Assembly (NCBI GenBank): GCA_009741485.1
Contig: CM019216.1
Span: forward strand, 20,622,384 to 20,686,383
DNA from: Malurus cyaneus samueli
Lineage: Eukaryota > Chordata > Aves > Passeriformes > Maluridae
Length of the DNA: 64,000 nt
Reading direction: 5' to 3'
The position numbers were made by a program, and so were the translations under genes. This document shows, piece by piece, positions 1 through 10,559 of this stretch. The notes beneath the pieces were generated by a model, which worked only from the letters and a program-made list of their open reading frames with translations, was not told the origin of the DNA and did not search any database. How positions within the stretch are numbered: the first letter of the stretch is position 1; the number at the start of each line of letters is the position of its first letter.

Positions 1-289
1 GCTTCCTGCTTGTTGAGGCTTCCATGAAGACTTGAGGGCAGCTGTATTTCAAGACAGGTGTCACTCAGAGTAAATGCAAAGGGAGAGGTGAGGTGGCTTC
101 AAAGGTGTCAATATTGATCAATATTGGCTGGCTGTAAACCAGACCATTGCTCATTTGGAGTCAATGTCATCCAAACCATTCCACGCAAGGATCAGGAGCA
201 CAGAATTTGTGGCCACTGCACTGCAATGTGACTTTCTAGGAATTTGGTAAGTGTGGTCCATTGACTGCTGTCAGTAAGAGACACCTTTC
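1..289. other. non-coding DNA, no gene seen
   Basis: Apart from the short palindrome at 109-126, I see no repeat, RNA gene or sustained open frame in this stretch. Confidence 0.6.
109..126. repeat. 18-bp perfect palindrome
   Basis: CAATATTGATCAATATTG is identical to its own reverse complement. It sits in otherwise unremarkable DNA. A palindrome of this size in AT-rich DNA can occur by chance once in such a window, so no function is claimed. Confidence 0.6.
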
Positions 290-1390
290 CATTCATTTTC
301 CTGGTTCACCTCCCCCATCCTCATCCTCCTTTGCCTCTTTCTTCCCTGCTGGCTGCTCTCTTTTGCCATCCAAACAGAGCTGTGGGCCCCTCAGCCCCGA
401 TTTCTCTTGATAACAATCCTGGTGATGTGACCTCTCTAATTTTTCTTCAAGCCCCCTCTCTCACAACCACAGATTTACTTCTGTTACAGAGCTGCTCCTC
501 ATGCTTGTCCTCTCCACTCCTCTGATCTTGCAGCCATTGAATTTCTCCCTCTCTGAATGTTTTCCCACAGCTCCCTGAGCTGCTGAGTCCCCCATCCCAT
601 CTGTCTTTGCTCCCCAGCCAGACCCCAAGAAAGCAGCTTCTCTTGGCTTAGGCTTGTGGAGGTGTTGAGATCCTCCTGGGGACTCTGCCTAGGGCCCCTT
701 CCTGCACGGCTCCTAGGGCTGTACCTGCTCCATGGAGGCCTCTCCACCTGGTCCTCCATTCCAACAGCCTCTGGTCTTGCACACAATCCTGCTTTAAGGC
801 ATTTATTTTGTCACCACTGTTTTGTTACCAAGCTGTCTTCCCGCCTTCCCTCCCTCCTTTAGGCACCTGCAACAAGAAAAACAGGCTGCCTCCACTCTTC
901 CCCCTTTTGGGATTTCCCCCCTTTCAATCTTCACACAACACCGGTTTTGCCAGTGCCTTTTACTGCCATGCTCCTAATTTCTTTCAGCATCTCTCCTGCA
1001 TCCCTTAGGGGGGTAACATGCCGACTGTCTGTGGCAGCTGTCCTCGCTCCAGCTCTGCAAATACCGAGACAAAGAAAATCCTCCCTTCCTCCTTCCAGCT
1101 TTCTCTTGAAAGCAAACACTACTTCTTCTGTCAAGTGCTCTTGCCATCCCTTAGAAGCCATTTTCATTTTCCAGTGACCTCTTCTGTACTTGAAGAATGT
1201 CCTATTACTTTAGTTATCTTGTTCCCCTGTGTAGTTCTTTCATTTCTCATCTTGGCTCCTCTCCCATCTCTTAGACTTGCCCTCCTTCCTCAGGTGATCC
1301 TCCCAGACCTCTTTTCTCTTTGCCTGATCCATCTCACTCCTGTAGGTCACCTTTTCGCCCTTAAATCCTCTTCTGGTTCTGTGGCTATCT
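290..1390. other. 1.1-kb pyrimidine-biased block (C+T on + strand)
   Basis: For about 1.1 kb the plus strand is visibly dominated by C and T, with CCTCC, CTTCC, CTCTC and TTTCTC strings mixed with ordinary sequence. It is not a simple-sequence repeat. Several open frames of 60-124 codons on both strands result from this bias: TAA, TAG and TGA are rare in pyrimidine-rich DNA. The predicted peptides are Leu/Ser/Pro-rich with no recognisable domain. The minus strand would be purine-rich. It could be an old, diverged transposon segment, an old retrocopy, or a strand-asymmetric transcribed region. I cannot assign it. Confidence 0.5.
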
Positions 1391-1463
1391 GAAGGTATTT
1401 ACAGCTGCGAGAAACAGAATCACAACAATTTTGGAGAATCCTTTGACAATCTCTTTTTTTCCC

Positions 1464-1500
1464 TTGTTATTTAATGATTTGTTATTTAATGATTTGTTAA
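1464..1500. repeat. 15-bp tandem duplication
   Basis: The unit TTGTTATTTAATGAT occurs perfectly at 1464-1478 and 1479-1493, followed by a partial third unit TTGTTAA. Perfect identity implies a recent duplication. Confidence 0.85.
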
Positions 1501-2067
1501 ATTTCTCATATTCTGTGTGATTTACTATTCTGAAAAAGGATATTTGGTTAGAATTACAAACCTGACTAAACTCTAATTCCTTTTCTCTGTGAGAGCTTTG
1601 CCTTCTTTTGCGTCAGTAGCTCATCAGCCCATCCGCCTTTGTTTATAAACCATTGAGGTTTTTAAATCTTGGGAAAAGAAGAATTTACTAATATCCCACC
1701 AACATTTTGTGCCCTCAAGTTTATATCAAGGCAGAAGCCAGAAATTTTCCCTTAAAAAATCTTTCTTAAAAGTAACAATTTTTTTTTCCAAATTGTGATG
1801 ATGTGTTGTGTAGCTCTGACCATCCTTTTTAAGTGCTTCACTGAGGATTTCTCCAGCATTATTATTATTATTGTATTTCCACTATTCATACACTGGACAA
1901 CTTTTAAAAGACATAGACATGATGGTCTGTTCATGGAATAGAATGAGGTTAGAAATTTAACTGTAGAGCAGAATAAAACTTGGATCTGGGAAGCCCCATG
2001 TTGCTGAAATGCCACGAAATGTGACCTGAAAATTAAAGATTCTATTCGAATTATGCTCCCACTTCTT
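1501..2067. other. non-coding DNA, no gene seen
   Basis: AT-rich sequence with a short TTA-rich run near 1858-1872 ('attattattattattg'). Minus-strand open frames here show no domain or codon pattern worth calling. Confidence 0.6.
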
Positions 2068-2243
2068 GAGGAAGTTGCCCAGAGAAGTTGTGGATTCCCC
2101 ATCCCTGGAAACATTCAAGACCAGGCTGGACAGGGCTTGGAGCAATCTGGGACAGTGGAAGGTGTCCCTGCCCATGGCAAGGGATTGGAATGAGTTGATC
2201 TTTGAGGTCTCTTCCAATCCAAACCATTCTATGATTCTTGTGA
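2068..2243 (+). mobile_element. CR1 LINE 3' fragment
   Basis: A 5'-truncated CR1 non-LTR retrotransposon in sense orientation. It starts near the 'ttgcccagagaagttgtgg' segment. It carries the 'gaaggtgtccctgcccatgg' box and ends at 'ccattctatgattcttgtga', a decayed form of the ATTCTATG octamer tail. Point changes against the usual CR1 3' end suggest an old, inactive copy. Confidence 0.93.
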
Positions 2244-2732
2244 TATGGACATTTGAACCCAGGCCTTCTAGACCTAATAATTAATGTAAAATCATGTAGG
2301 TTTCAACAGGGATAATCCTCGACAAAAAGAATAGTGGAGTAATATAAACTTAGGAAAACCATTCTCCGATATTTTCACTTGGCTCTTCAAACTCCGAAGT
2401 CCGTACTTTCCTTAAAAATACCCTGATTTCAACAAAATTTGAAAGACTTCCACTGTATTTTTTTTTTTAAAGTCTAGCTACCAAAGAGAAGATCTGAAGC
2501 CTGCTTCCATGGAAAGCAGAATAAGAAGCTCTATGGGATATTCTGCTCCTCGATGTAGCAAAATATCCATACTCAACCAAGGCAAGAGGAAAGTTCCATA
2601 TGTGATGGGGATTTTGCACTAAACCACTAAAATTCAGTGGAAACTCTCATCACTACATTAGATTTTGCTGCTCAGAAGAAAACACTGGTGATGGAACTGG
2701 GAATCCTGCAGTTACCTGGTGAATCCCATTAA

Positions 2733-2736
<4 letters not shown>

Positions 2737-2768
<32 letters not shown>
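2737..2768. repeat. poly(T) tract, T32
   Basis: Uninterrupted run of 32 T on the plus strand. It could be the poly(A) tail of a minus-strand retrocopy, but I see no recognisable body on its right side, so it is listed only as a homopolymer. Confidence 0.9.
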
Positions 2769-3780
2769 CCTCTTGCCACTTTTAGCCCACAGGGCAAGTC
2801 TAAGCCAAACTCTCCACAGGTAACCAGCTAAACTAGGACTTTAGAAACTCCCCTGACCATGAACTGGCTAAAAGGGCATAATCCACATTATTTTCTGGAT
2901 GCTTTTCAGTGTATGAGGCAAAATCTTATCATTAAACTCTCTGGTAGTGGGGAATGAAAACATCTGTAGACTGTGATGTATTAAAGATGTACCTTATATT
3001 AGAACCATCCATAATTAATGCAGACATTCCAATAAATAATACAGCGTCAGGTTCTTTGGATTATTGAGTGTGCTCCACTGTGCTCACACACTTATGCAGT
3101 GGCAGTAATAGTGAGCAAGTTTCCTCACCTAATTAAACACAGAGCCCTTGTATGTGTTTAAATAACATTGAAGTTGTGTCATAAATTTAAAAGAAGAAAT
3201 TCAAAGGTGAGGTTGACACCTTTGCCCTCAGCACATGACTTTCGTATTGATGGCTTCTCCCATTTTTCCCCACCTGCCTGTCTTCATGGATATATATTTT
3301 CTTGGATTTTTATACTCCTTACACTGAATTTGTAGCTTTAACACTTTAAAATTAGGTGTAATACTATTAATATTTCAAAGAGATTCTTTTCTCAAGAGCC
3401 TGAAATTGCTCTGAATAGCTCAAATAAATCTGTATTTGGCTTAAGTAATATATAATTTTCACTGAACACATATATTTGTTAACATATTTGAAAATGGGAC
3501 TTCTATTGACCCAAGAATCCTGGGTAGGTGCAGAGAATTCACTATATATTTTTTATTGGTTCAGTATTCAGGCATTTGCTATTAAAATGCATAAGATGTA
3601 TCCCCAAAACTGAACCCAGCTACTTCAGAGACATAAGATTCCACCGAGGGAATAGGTATTTATGCTTTAAAAACATATTTTAATTTCCCAATTGATCATA
3701 ATAGCTCATGCATAAAAGCAAGAGATTTTGGGACTTCTATTACTTTAAAATTGGGCATTAAAATTCATTTGGAAGAAGGA

Positions 3781-3797
3781 TTTTTTTTTTTTTTTTT
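3781..3797. repeat. poly(T) tract, T17
   Basis: Uninterrupted run of 17 T between 'ggaagaagga' and 'atatttcttc'. Confidence 0.9.
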
Positions 3798-4322
3798 ATA
3801 TTTCTTCTAATTTCTTCCCAGAAATAAGGTCTTTTCTGCAGGATCTGATTTTGGAATGAGGAGGTAGATGAGACATCATTCACAACTTGACAATAGTCAC
3901 CAGAGGCTTTGTAATGAATGTGTTGGTGGAGCGCACTGTGAGCTCCATTCTGCATCCCAGACTCACACCAGTAATCCCTGTCTAAGCCAGTTGTCTCTTT
4001 GACCTCTGTGGGCCTGAGCACACTGGTGAAGGTGGAGGGGTCAGGCAGTAAAAGGCTAGCGCTCCCTTGAATGAGGGACCTGCTCCAAAGATCACCTTAA
4101 GTCAATGGAATTCTCTCCCTGGAATTCAAAGAGCTGTGGAAAATGTCCTAAACAAGTATTTGGATTTGTGTATTGTGCCTAAAATACAGAAGAAGAATAA
4201 AAGGCAAAATAAGAATTTAATAATGACAGCCTGGAAAATGTCTATGGTTTCATATGTTAGTTCCATAGCCTGAAAGCTGAAAAAGATTTCTTATATTTTT
4301 GAGAATCATGAGAAAAAAGTAT

Positions 4323-4437
4323 TTCCTTCCTTCCTTCCTTCCTTCCTTCCTTCCTTCCTTCCTCCTTCCTTCCTCCTTCCCTTCCTTCCTTCCTTCCCTT
4401 CCTTCCTTCCTTCCCTTCCTTCCTTCCTTCCTCTTTC
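4323..4437. repeat. (TTCC)n microsatellite
   Basis: About 115 bp of TTCC tetranucleotide repeat, perfect at first and then broken by CCTCC and CCCTT variants. It generates artificial Phe/Leu/Pro/Ser frames on the plus strand and Lys/Glu/Gly/Arg frames on the minus strand, which are not genes. The same motif in the same orientation occurs at 29633-29729. Confidence 0.95.
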
Positions 4438-4453
4438 CTGTACAGCAATACCT

Positions 4454-4500
4454 TTATATATACATATATAAATATATATATATATATACACACACATATG
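4454..4500. repeat. (TA)n/(CA)n dinucleotide repeat
   Basis: Alternating TA, broken by 'tacatatataaa', then passing into CACACA. It begins 17 bp after the TTCC repeat, making a compound low-complexity locus. Confidence 0.9.
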
Positions 4501-5634
4501 TACTAGTGTTGTGGACAGGCTAATTATTCAGTTTCTAAACTCTGAGTTACAGTGTGATTTTTTCAGCAGTAATTCCTCTCAATTTGTATTATCTGGCTAT
4601 CGTGGAATGATTATTTGCAGCCCAGTGAATGAAGCATGGACAATCAGGAATTTTTGATTGTCCAATAAAATGATTGCAATTGAAGAGCAATGTTTGCAGT
4701 AGTTTAAAGACAATGGGCTATAGCTTACTGACCCCATCAGCAAAGTGCTTAGCTGAAACAAATGCTTCACTTTATTTCTAGAATTATAAAAAGAAAAAAG
4801 GCAAGAAAGTGCATTTAGTACCAGTAAACAACATTTATTCAGGATGGAAAGAGAAACTGGTATTCAGATTAGCAAAGACCAGGTTATAACACTGGTTTGT
4901 ATGTTGTAGGGGCATCAGCCATGTATTAAATGATGGTCACATTAATATATTATTTATCATAAAAACACTCAGTTTTATTATTTTTAACAATGCTATTGCA
5001 TATTTTTTTTTATTTCCTTAATTAAACAAATCCACAACTAACCTAAGGACCTTGACTCTTTATAAGGATGTATCACGTATCTATACACCATACAGATATC
5101 TCATACACTTTTTTGTATGTATGATAGTGAAAGAGAGACTTTAAGTAATTTGTACAGCTATTCCATATCTTAATTTTAAATGAATCAACACAATTTTTGA
5201 TCCAACCCCCATTTACATCAGCTGAACCTCTGGTCTGCTATTTTGAAACACAGAAACATGCTCCTTATGCACTTGCAATTCCCCTTCAGAGCAGAGGGAA
5301 ATGCTGAGGTGTTGTCAGCAGTCCTACCTGCCTGCACAGATTCAAGTGCATGCCCAAGACTTTGCACCCACACTCATATTTCTCCGTATTCCTATTTTGG
5401 TTATTGACCATCCAAAAGTGCATAGGAAGAGGATGTGTTTTCCTCATCTGGAAATGTGACCATTTGGTTTTGTTCTAACTGTACCCAGATCCTAAATTTG
5501 CAATCCTTAAAGATCAGCTTAAACAGAAGATCAATTTGGTTTATAGTGCATGACACTGCCCTGGCTATTAACAGAGGAGAAATATTATTCCCTATGGCTA
5601 GGAGGTTCTGTACATAAGAAGGAGCTCTTGATCA
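4501..5634. other. non-coding DNA, no gene seen
   Basis: AT-rich sequence with no exon or RNA gene recognised. A possible remnant of an ancient palindromic repeat at 5208-5234 is listed separately. Confidence 0.55.
5208..5234 (+). repeat. possible ancient palindromic-repeat remnant
   Basis: The string 'tttacatcagctgaacctctgg' resembles the right end of the widely dispersed amniote repeat containing 'tttacaccagctgagga-tctgg'. It is very short, so the assignment rests mainly on similarity to the better copies at 37145-37216 and 11322-11360. Confidence 0.35.
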
Positions 5635-5856
5635 CTGAATCATAGAACAGTTTGGGTTGGAAGGGACCCTTAGAGGTCCAACTCTGCTGCAATGAAGAGG
5701 AACATCTCCAACAGACCAGGATCCTCAGAGCCCTGTCCAGCCTGATGCTGAATGTTTCCAGGGATGGGGCACCCATCTCCTCTCTGGGCAACCTGTGCCA
5801 GAGTTTCAGCACCCTCACCATACTGGAAGGCATCCTTACCTCACGTCTGAATCCAC
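5635..5856 (-). mobile_element. CR1 LINE 3' fragment, antisense
   Basis: Antisense CR1. It begins with 'gaatcatagaacagtttgg', the reverse complement of the CR1 tail. It continues through 'ttgggttggaagggaccc', 'tgtttccagggatggggc' and 'ctctgggcaacctgtgcc', and ends near 'ctggaaggcatccttacc', the antisense of the ORF2-end segment encoding the FLP-like C terminus. The box between 5690 and 5720 is strongly diverged. Confidence 0.92.
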
Positions 5857-6084
5857 ATAAATATCTGTGTGTGTGTGTATTTTTATAAATATATTTTTAG
5901 ACGCACACATGGAGTGTTATCACCAGCTTGTTACCTGCTGCCCTGCAGGATGGGTTTCTAAAATGAAAAGTTACTTTTCTTTATTGTCTTCAAAGAACCC
6001 CCTGAGCTAGGTTAGCTGTTTGTAGTAACCCAGGGGAGGAAGAAAGCCTGTTCAGTATCCCTCTTCTTCACTGCAGCAGAAGCA

Positions 6085-6182
6085 GGCTGCGATGTGGCCG
6101 CCCCCCTCCCCTCTCCCTCCCCGGCTGCGGGTGAGTCCCCCTGAGCCCCGCGCGGGAGCTGTCCATTCAGCACCCGCCCGCA
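6085..6182. promoter_or_regulatory. CpG-rich patch with splice-donor-like GTGAGT
   Basis: In a CpG-poor window this roughly 100-bp segment is G+C rich and holds about nine CpG dinucleotides (for example at 6090, 6099, 6122, 6128, 6149, 6151, 6153, 6175 and 6179). The sequence CTGCGG|GTGAGT at 6125-6136 matches a strong vertebrate 5' splice site on the plus strand. A CpG-rich first exon ending in GGTGAGT is typical of alternative first exons or lncRNA starts. I see no convincing coding frame. It could instead be a chance GC patch or an enhancer. Confidence 0.35.
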
Positions 6183-6221
6183 AAAACAACAAAAGCAGGG
6201 AATATTAATTAATTTAAAAGA

Positions 6222-6259
6222 GGGGGGGGGAGAGCTAAAAAAAAAAAAAAAAAAAAAAA
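6222..6259. repeat. G9 run followed by poly(A) A23
   Basis: Nine consecutive G at 6222-6230, then AGAGCT, then 23 A at 6237-6259. The poly(A) could be a retrocopy tail, but nothing upstream is recognisable as a retrotransposed transcript. Confidence 0.85.
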
Positions 6260-6543
6260 GCCAATCTGCTCAATCCTCTGCCTGCAGGCAGACTCTAACG
6301 GAAACCACATATGCTTTGCCTCTCCCTATAAGAAATCTTCATTGGGGCATTAAAATACTTAAAAGGATTAGTCAGTTAATACTTGTTACATTTGGTTAAT
6401 TCACTAGAAACGCTATGTCACAGGGTTACATCAGAAGCTAGAGAGTTTTAATCTCACTTGCAGTATTTACCTAGATGTTTTATTCCTTCTGCTGCTTGTT
6501 ACAGGGATAATTTTAATATCCTACTTGTCCAGAGGAAGAAGTT

Positions 6544-6581
6544 AAAAAAAAAAAAGAAAAAGAAAGAAAAAAAAAAAAAAG
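6544..6581. repeat. A-rich (AAAG)n low-complexity tract
   Basis: Runs of A interrupted by single G residues over about 38 bp. Confidence 0.85.
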
Positions 6582-7236
6582 AGGCTGGCTGCTGTCTGAT
6601 GATATAAAAATATCAAAGAGAATTTTAAGGTGAAACAAAACAAAACAGCACGAATGAGAGTGTGGCATTCCTTCCCACCGCCTGTTGCTTATTCCTAATT
6701 GTGATGATGGAGGGGTAAGGAGATGTTGTTTTTGGGCAACAGAATAATTTAGATTGCACAGGTCTTGAGACGTGGGAGATGGCGACTTTGTTTAAAGCAA
6801 TTTCCTTTTTTTAGCCTCAGCTTCCCTCTGCAACAGGTATGCACCTCCTTTGTACCTCCTCTTACAGTGGAGTAGCTAAAAAATTTGGCAAGGCTCCAGA
6901 AGAATTTGTCTTCAAATAAGTAGGAAACAGGGACGATAAATCTAAAGAAGGCAGGCACAGAAATGTCTTACTGTGAATTTCCCAGTGGAGAAGGCAGCAG
7001 ACCTTTGGGGGGACATCCTCATGTCACACTGGTCTGGTTTTGTGACCGTGGCAGAGAATGGACTATTAAAGAGCTTCAAACTTTTCTCAAGTTCTGCAGT
7101 TTCCTGCTCTGACATTCCTTCCACTGCCTTCCTGTAGCTGTATCCAACCAAAAACTCCTCAAAGAATGAGGTGCCACTGAAAGTGTTTGCTTTCCAAATT
7201 AAGAGTTACTTTATTCACATTCCAGGCTGTTTAGGT
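6582..7236. other. non-coding DNA, no gene seen
   Basis: Unique-looking sequence. Two 69-codon minus-strand frames (6749-6958 and 6942-7151) overlap in different phases and show no domain; I do not call them genes. Confidence 0.55.
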
Positions 7237-7284
7237 CAAACAAACAAACAAACAAACAAAAACAAACAAATAAACAAACAAAAA
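7237..7284. repeat. (AAAC)n microsatellite
   Basis: About 48 bp of CAAA/AAAC tetranucleotide repeat with one TAAA interruption. Confidence 0.93.
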
Positions 7285-7286
7285 GT

Positions 7287-7373
7287 GTTAAGGGTGAAAT
7301 TCTGGTCCCATTTAAGTGAATGAATTGCTGTAATTTTCTGTTAACTTCATAAGAAATAAAGACCAGTGGAGTG
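7287..7373 (+). repeat. possible ancient palindromic repeat remnant
   Basis: It opens with 'gggtgaaattctggtccc' and ends 'aataaagaccag'. The opening matches the 'ggtgaaatcctggcccc' terminus of a palindromic repeat common in turtle, crocodile and bird DNA. Between them 'ttaagtgaatg' and 'taacttcataag' are degenerate forms of the complementary 'attgaagtcaatg' core. Heavily decayed; the family name cannot be fixed by eye. Confidence 0.4.
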
Positions 7374-7660
7374 GTATTCATTTAACATTTCCAAGAAAGA
7401 AGCTTGGATCTTTCATAAAAAGGAAAGAAGGGCTGGAGACAAGTTCCATCATCAAATTCTCTATTTGCTTTGCAGTGTCTGAACAGCAGAATGAACCACA
7501 GCCAACCATTTCCATTGTATAGATGGAGTTATCCCTTTTAGGATTAGTCTCACTAGAAGATCTGCTGTGACTTCAACAGGATATAACTTATCTTGTGGTG
7601 TTTCCTGCTGGCCACCAACCTGAGTCAGGCAATCTCCAGAAGCAGCAAACAGAGAGTCCT

Positions 7661-7678
7661 AAAAAAAAAAAAAAAAAA
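7661..7678. repeat. poly(A) tract, A18
   Basis: Uninterrupted 18 A after 'agagagtcct'. Confidence 0.9.
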
Positions 7679-8989
7679 TTTAATAAAAGTAGTGTCAATG
7701 GCTGTATGTAGAGATACAAAACAAAAATCACAATACACACACCCTATCTCCAAAGTGTAACATATCTGACAATAATCTAGAATATAAATTGAGCACTGAG
7801 ATTTAATCTCAGGTTTTATCCTTCTGAGCTAAACAATGAAGTGTTTCACAGCAGTGAGATATGGGGTGAAGCCTGGCTAGGACTCATCAAATCAGTTGTT
7901 TTGTTTTCAGAGAGAACATACTTTTCTATGATTGCCAAATCATACTCCTTTAAAACTCTTGAAGAGCAGAATTCCTGGGAGTTGGCCAGAAGCCTTTCTG
8001 TGCTCCTGAATGATATAAGGAGCATAAGGAATACCATTCACTATACAGTGACTCAGAAGACAAAAATATTTATTCATTTGTGAAACCCCTCCCTCTGGTT
8101 TAGGGTGTTCTATGCCTTCTAGACCTCTCTGCCTAATTTAATTTTTGGGGGTGTCTGAATATCACCCTGCCCTTGACATAAAGAGTGCTTTCTGTGTGAG
8201 TCTTTGTGCCTTGTTGTGCTTTTTTCCCCACTCAAAAGCAGAGAATGGTTTCTTGTATTCAAAGCATAAGCGCAGCTGCCCCTGAGACTGCTTGGATGAG
8301 GAGTAGATAAGAGAGTTACATTAGGGCAGAAATTCGGGTCACATCATATCAAACTGAAAGCATGAGGCCAAAGATAGGCTTGGCTAACAGTATTTATACA
8401 CAATCATTTAAAATGTGAAAACTTCCTCCATGTAAGAAACCTCCTTTCAGTCTCAAGCCTGTATAGGTATTTTCAACAGGGCTGTGCCACTCTTTGCTAA
8501 AATGCAATGCATTTGCATCTCCTTTGCATTATTTATTGTTATCCTGCAGGCTGGATTGTCACACTAAGCATGATTTATGTCACTGAATTTTATCAGCCTC
8601 TGCTAGATTATATTTTCAAGTGGTGCCCCTGGACTTTAGGAAGAGAAATGTCAGTGCAAGTCTTTTACACCTGTTACACAGCACAGGTGGATGCTGCTCG
8701 TTGTCAGTGATGCAGAAAATATGTCTCTCCTTCAGCAGCAGCTCCTGGTCCTGTGACCTTACCACATCCTCAGTAGACAGACCCTTCAATGCTTTCAAAG
8801 CCTTTAAAACCATGGCACAGGAACACTTAATAAGTTTATGCTTGGCAGACCAAGGGGAGAATTTTCCAGTCCACTGTGATGAATTATGAGACACAGGAGG
8901 CACTGCCTGTGATTAGAGGGCAGGAGATGATTGGGGTGAGGGCTGGTAAAGGTTTTAGGGTGTTTGTGGAAGATCACACCTTGAATCTT
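7679..8989. other. non-coding DNA, no gene seen
   Basis: Several open frames of 60-95 codons lie on both strands between 7841 and 8903. They overlap in opposite phases, lack domains, and have no matching splice or Kozak context that I can support. No repeat was recognised. Confidence 0.5.
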
Positions 8990-9068
8990 CTACTGACTTT
9001 CCATGTCACCTTGGAAAAATCACCCACCAGATTATTGCTCTGTTCCTCATATTCTGCATGTGTGGTAT
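8990..9068 (+). repeat. possible ancient CORE-SINE / LINE2-like tail
   Basis: The sequence 'ccatgtcaccttgg' followed by 'aaaaatcaccc' and 'ctctgttcctcatattctg' lines up with the segment shared by MIR-type SINEs and L2 tails ('tgtgaccttgggcaagtcac...ctctgtgcctcagtttcctcatctg'). The match is spread over about 75 bp with many changes, as expected for a pre-avian insertion. Confidence 0.4.
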
Positions 9069-9838
9069 ATCTTTTTTTTTCTTTTATTTTTGTGTCTTAT
9101 CTGTTTGCAATTCCGGCTCTTCAGGGTGAACACTGAGTTTTGCTGAGTGACTGCACATTGCTTGAGGGGATGGGAGCCTTGATTTGAGCTTAAGGTCACA
9201 CTCCAAACACAAAAACTCTAAGTTTTGCATCATTTTTGGCAAAAGTGCAACATAGAGGATGAAACCTTAATCACGAGGACCTGTTTAAAGACTTGCTCCA
9301 CTTTAACTTTTTCTGGAAGACTTCGAGGTGCCACAGCCTGCTTTAGGTCCATGTAAAGGCCATGAATATGAAACTGTGACTGGCAAATGAGGACGTTCCA
9401 TGGCTTGAGAAGGTGAAATGAGGAGACCAATAGAAGATTTAGACTTCGTTGGCTGATCTGCACTGGTAAACGAAATTCTGCGTAGCAGGTGGGGTGATTT
9501 AAACCAGACATGAAGGGGGAAGGGTATAATATCAGGTTTACCCACAAGAATGAGGCAGGTAATAGGAACCAACAGGGAAACACCAGGGAAATACCTCGAA
9601 GGAATGAGGGGGTGTTCCTTTAGGAAGGTGACACAGCTGATGGAGCAGCTGAAGGAACAAGAGCTCAGTTTCATTTCTCACAGGCACCAGGAGAGCAAAT
9701 GCTCTGATGAGAAACGGGAGGAACAAGTGTTTAAATGCCACATGGTCTGTGGAGTTGCAATTTTTTTTTCCATAAGTGGTTCATCTAGGACATTTCTCTT
9801 AAATAACAGCACTCTAACCTGGGGTGCCAGATATACCA
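9069..9838. other. non-coding DNA, no gene seen
   Basis: Three overlapping minus-strand frames (9230-9741) and one plus frame (9550-9924) of 67-124 codons are open in the same DNA in different phases. None shows a domain; they are treated as chance. Confidence 0.5.
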
Positions 9839-9905
9839 TTGGTGTAAATCAGCACAACTCTCAAAGGACATGTGTTGATTTTACACCCACTGGACATGTG
9901 GCTCA
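9839..9905 (+). repeat. ancient palindromic-repeat remnant
   Basis: Begins 'ttggtgtaaatcagcacaac' and continues with 'tgttgattttacaccc' about 30 bp on. This reproduces the inverted arrangement of the dispersed amniote repeat, in which GGTGTAAATCAGCA at the left is complementary to TGCTGATTTACACC at the right. The central 'attgacttcaatgg' part is lost. Confidence 0.5.
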
Positions 9906-10559
9906 GCCAGTCTGTGATTTTTAGCACTTAGTTTTCTTCATGAACAGAAAATAACATTATCATTTGCCAGTGATAAGGATATCTTTAATCAGGAACTAGG
10001 ACCTACTGTACTGTTAAGTGCCAAAAAGACCGTGCTTAATTTAGAAACATCTTGGTGTAGAATAGAAGGACTCCATGAATGCTGGAAACTGAGGGAATGA
10101 AACAAAGTGATAGAGAGAGAATGTTAAGAGTGTTTAATTTTATGTGAACATGACTTATTTAGGGACTTAGCAGTGAATTAAGAGAGTTCTTTTGTTTTCT
10201 TAAATATATATTCAGGTGAAAATATTACAGTGGAGTTAAATTCTCAGTTCCATCAATAGGAATAAAAAGCAGGTCAACAGGGTGTGCTATCACAAAGCCA
10301 AGGTGTGCATCCAGAAAATAATTCTTAAAGAGATATAGGAGAGTTATTGGTTTGATAGCTCAGTTTTAAATTATTTCTAAGAACGTCCTGTGGAAGAAAA
10401 ATGAATTTGAAAAGATATTGTAAAGGAAAATTCATTTACATCTTTTGTGCAGAAAGAACCTGTTGAATGACATTTAAAAGAGGATTAAAGCTGATTTCTT
10501 ACAAGTAGTAGAATAATCAGATTTCTAAGCTAAAGTGGAATTAAGGTCCTTCAATTCAT

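Larger units (their letters stand above)
2244..4322. other. non-coding DNA with homopolymer tracts
   Basis: AT-rich sequence interrupted by a T32 run (2737-2768) and a T17 run (3781-3797). I recognise no exon, RNA gene or transposon body. The 87-codon minus frame at 3758-4021 reads through the T17 tract as a lysine run and has no domain. Confidence 0.6.

Noticed and set aside
1018..1392. 124-codon plus-strand frame rich in Leu/Ser/Pro
   Set aside because: Falls in the pyrimidine-biased block where stops are rare; no domain or conserved motif.
1408..1424. 'gaaacagaatcacaac' resembling the start of an antisense CR1
   Set aside because: No further CR1 boxes follow; too short to support.
4257..4523. 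Lys/Glu/Gly-rich and Phe/Leu/Pro-rich frames around the TTCC repeat
   Set aside because: Pure translation of a tetranucleotide microsatellite; the same applies at 29556-29953.
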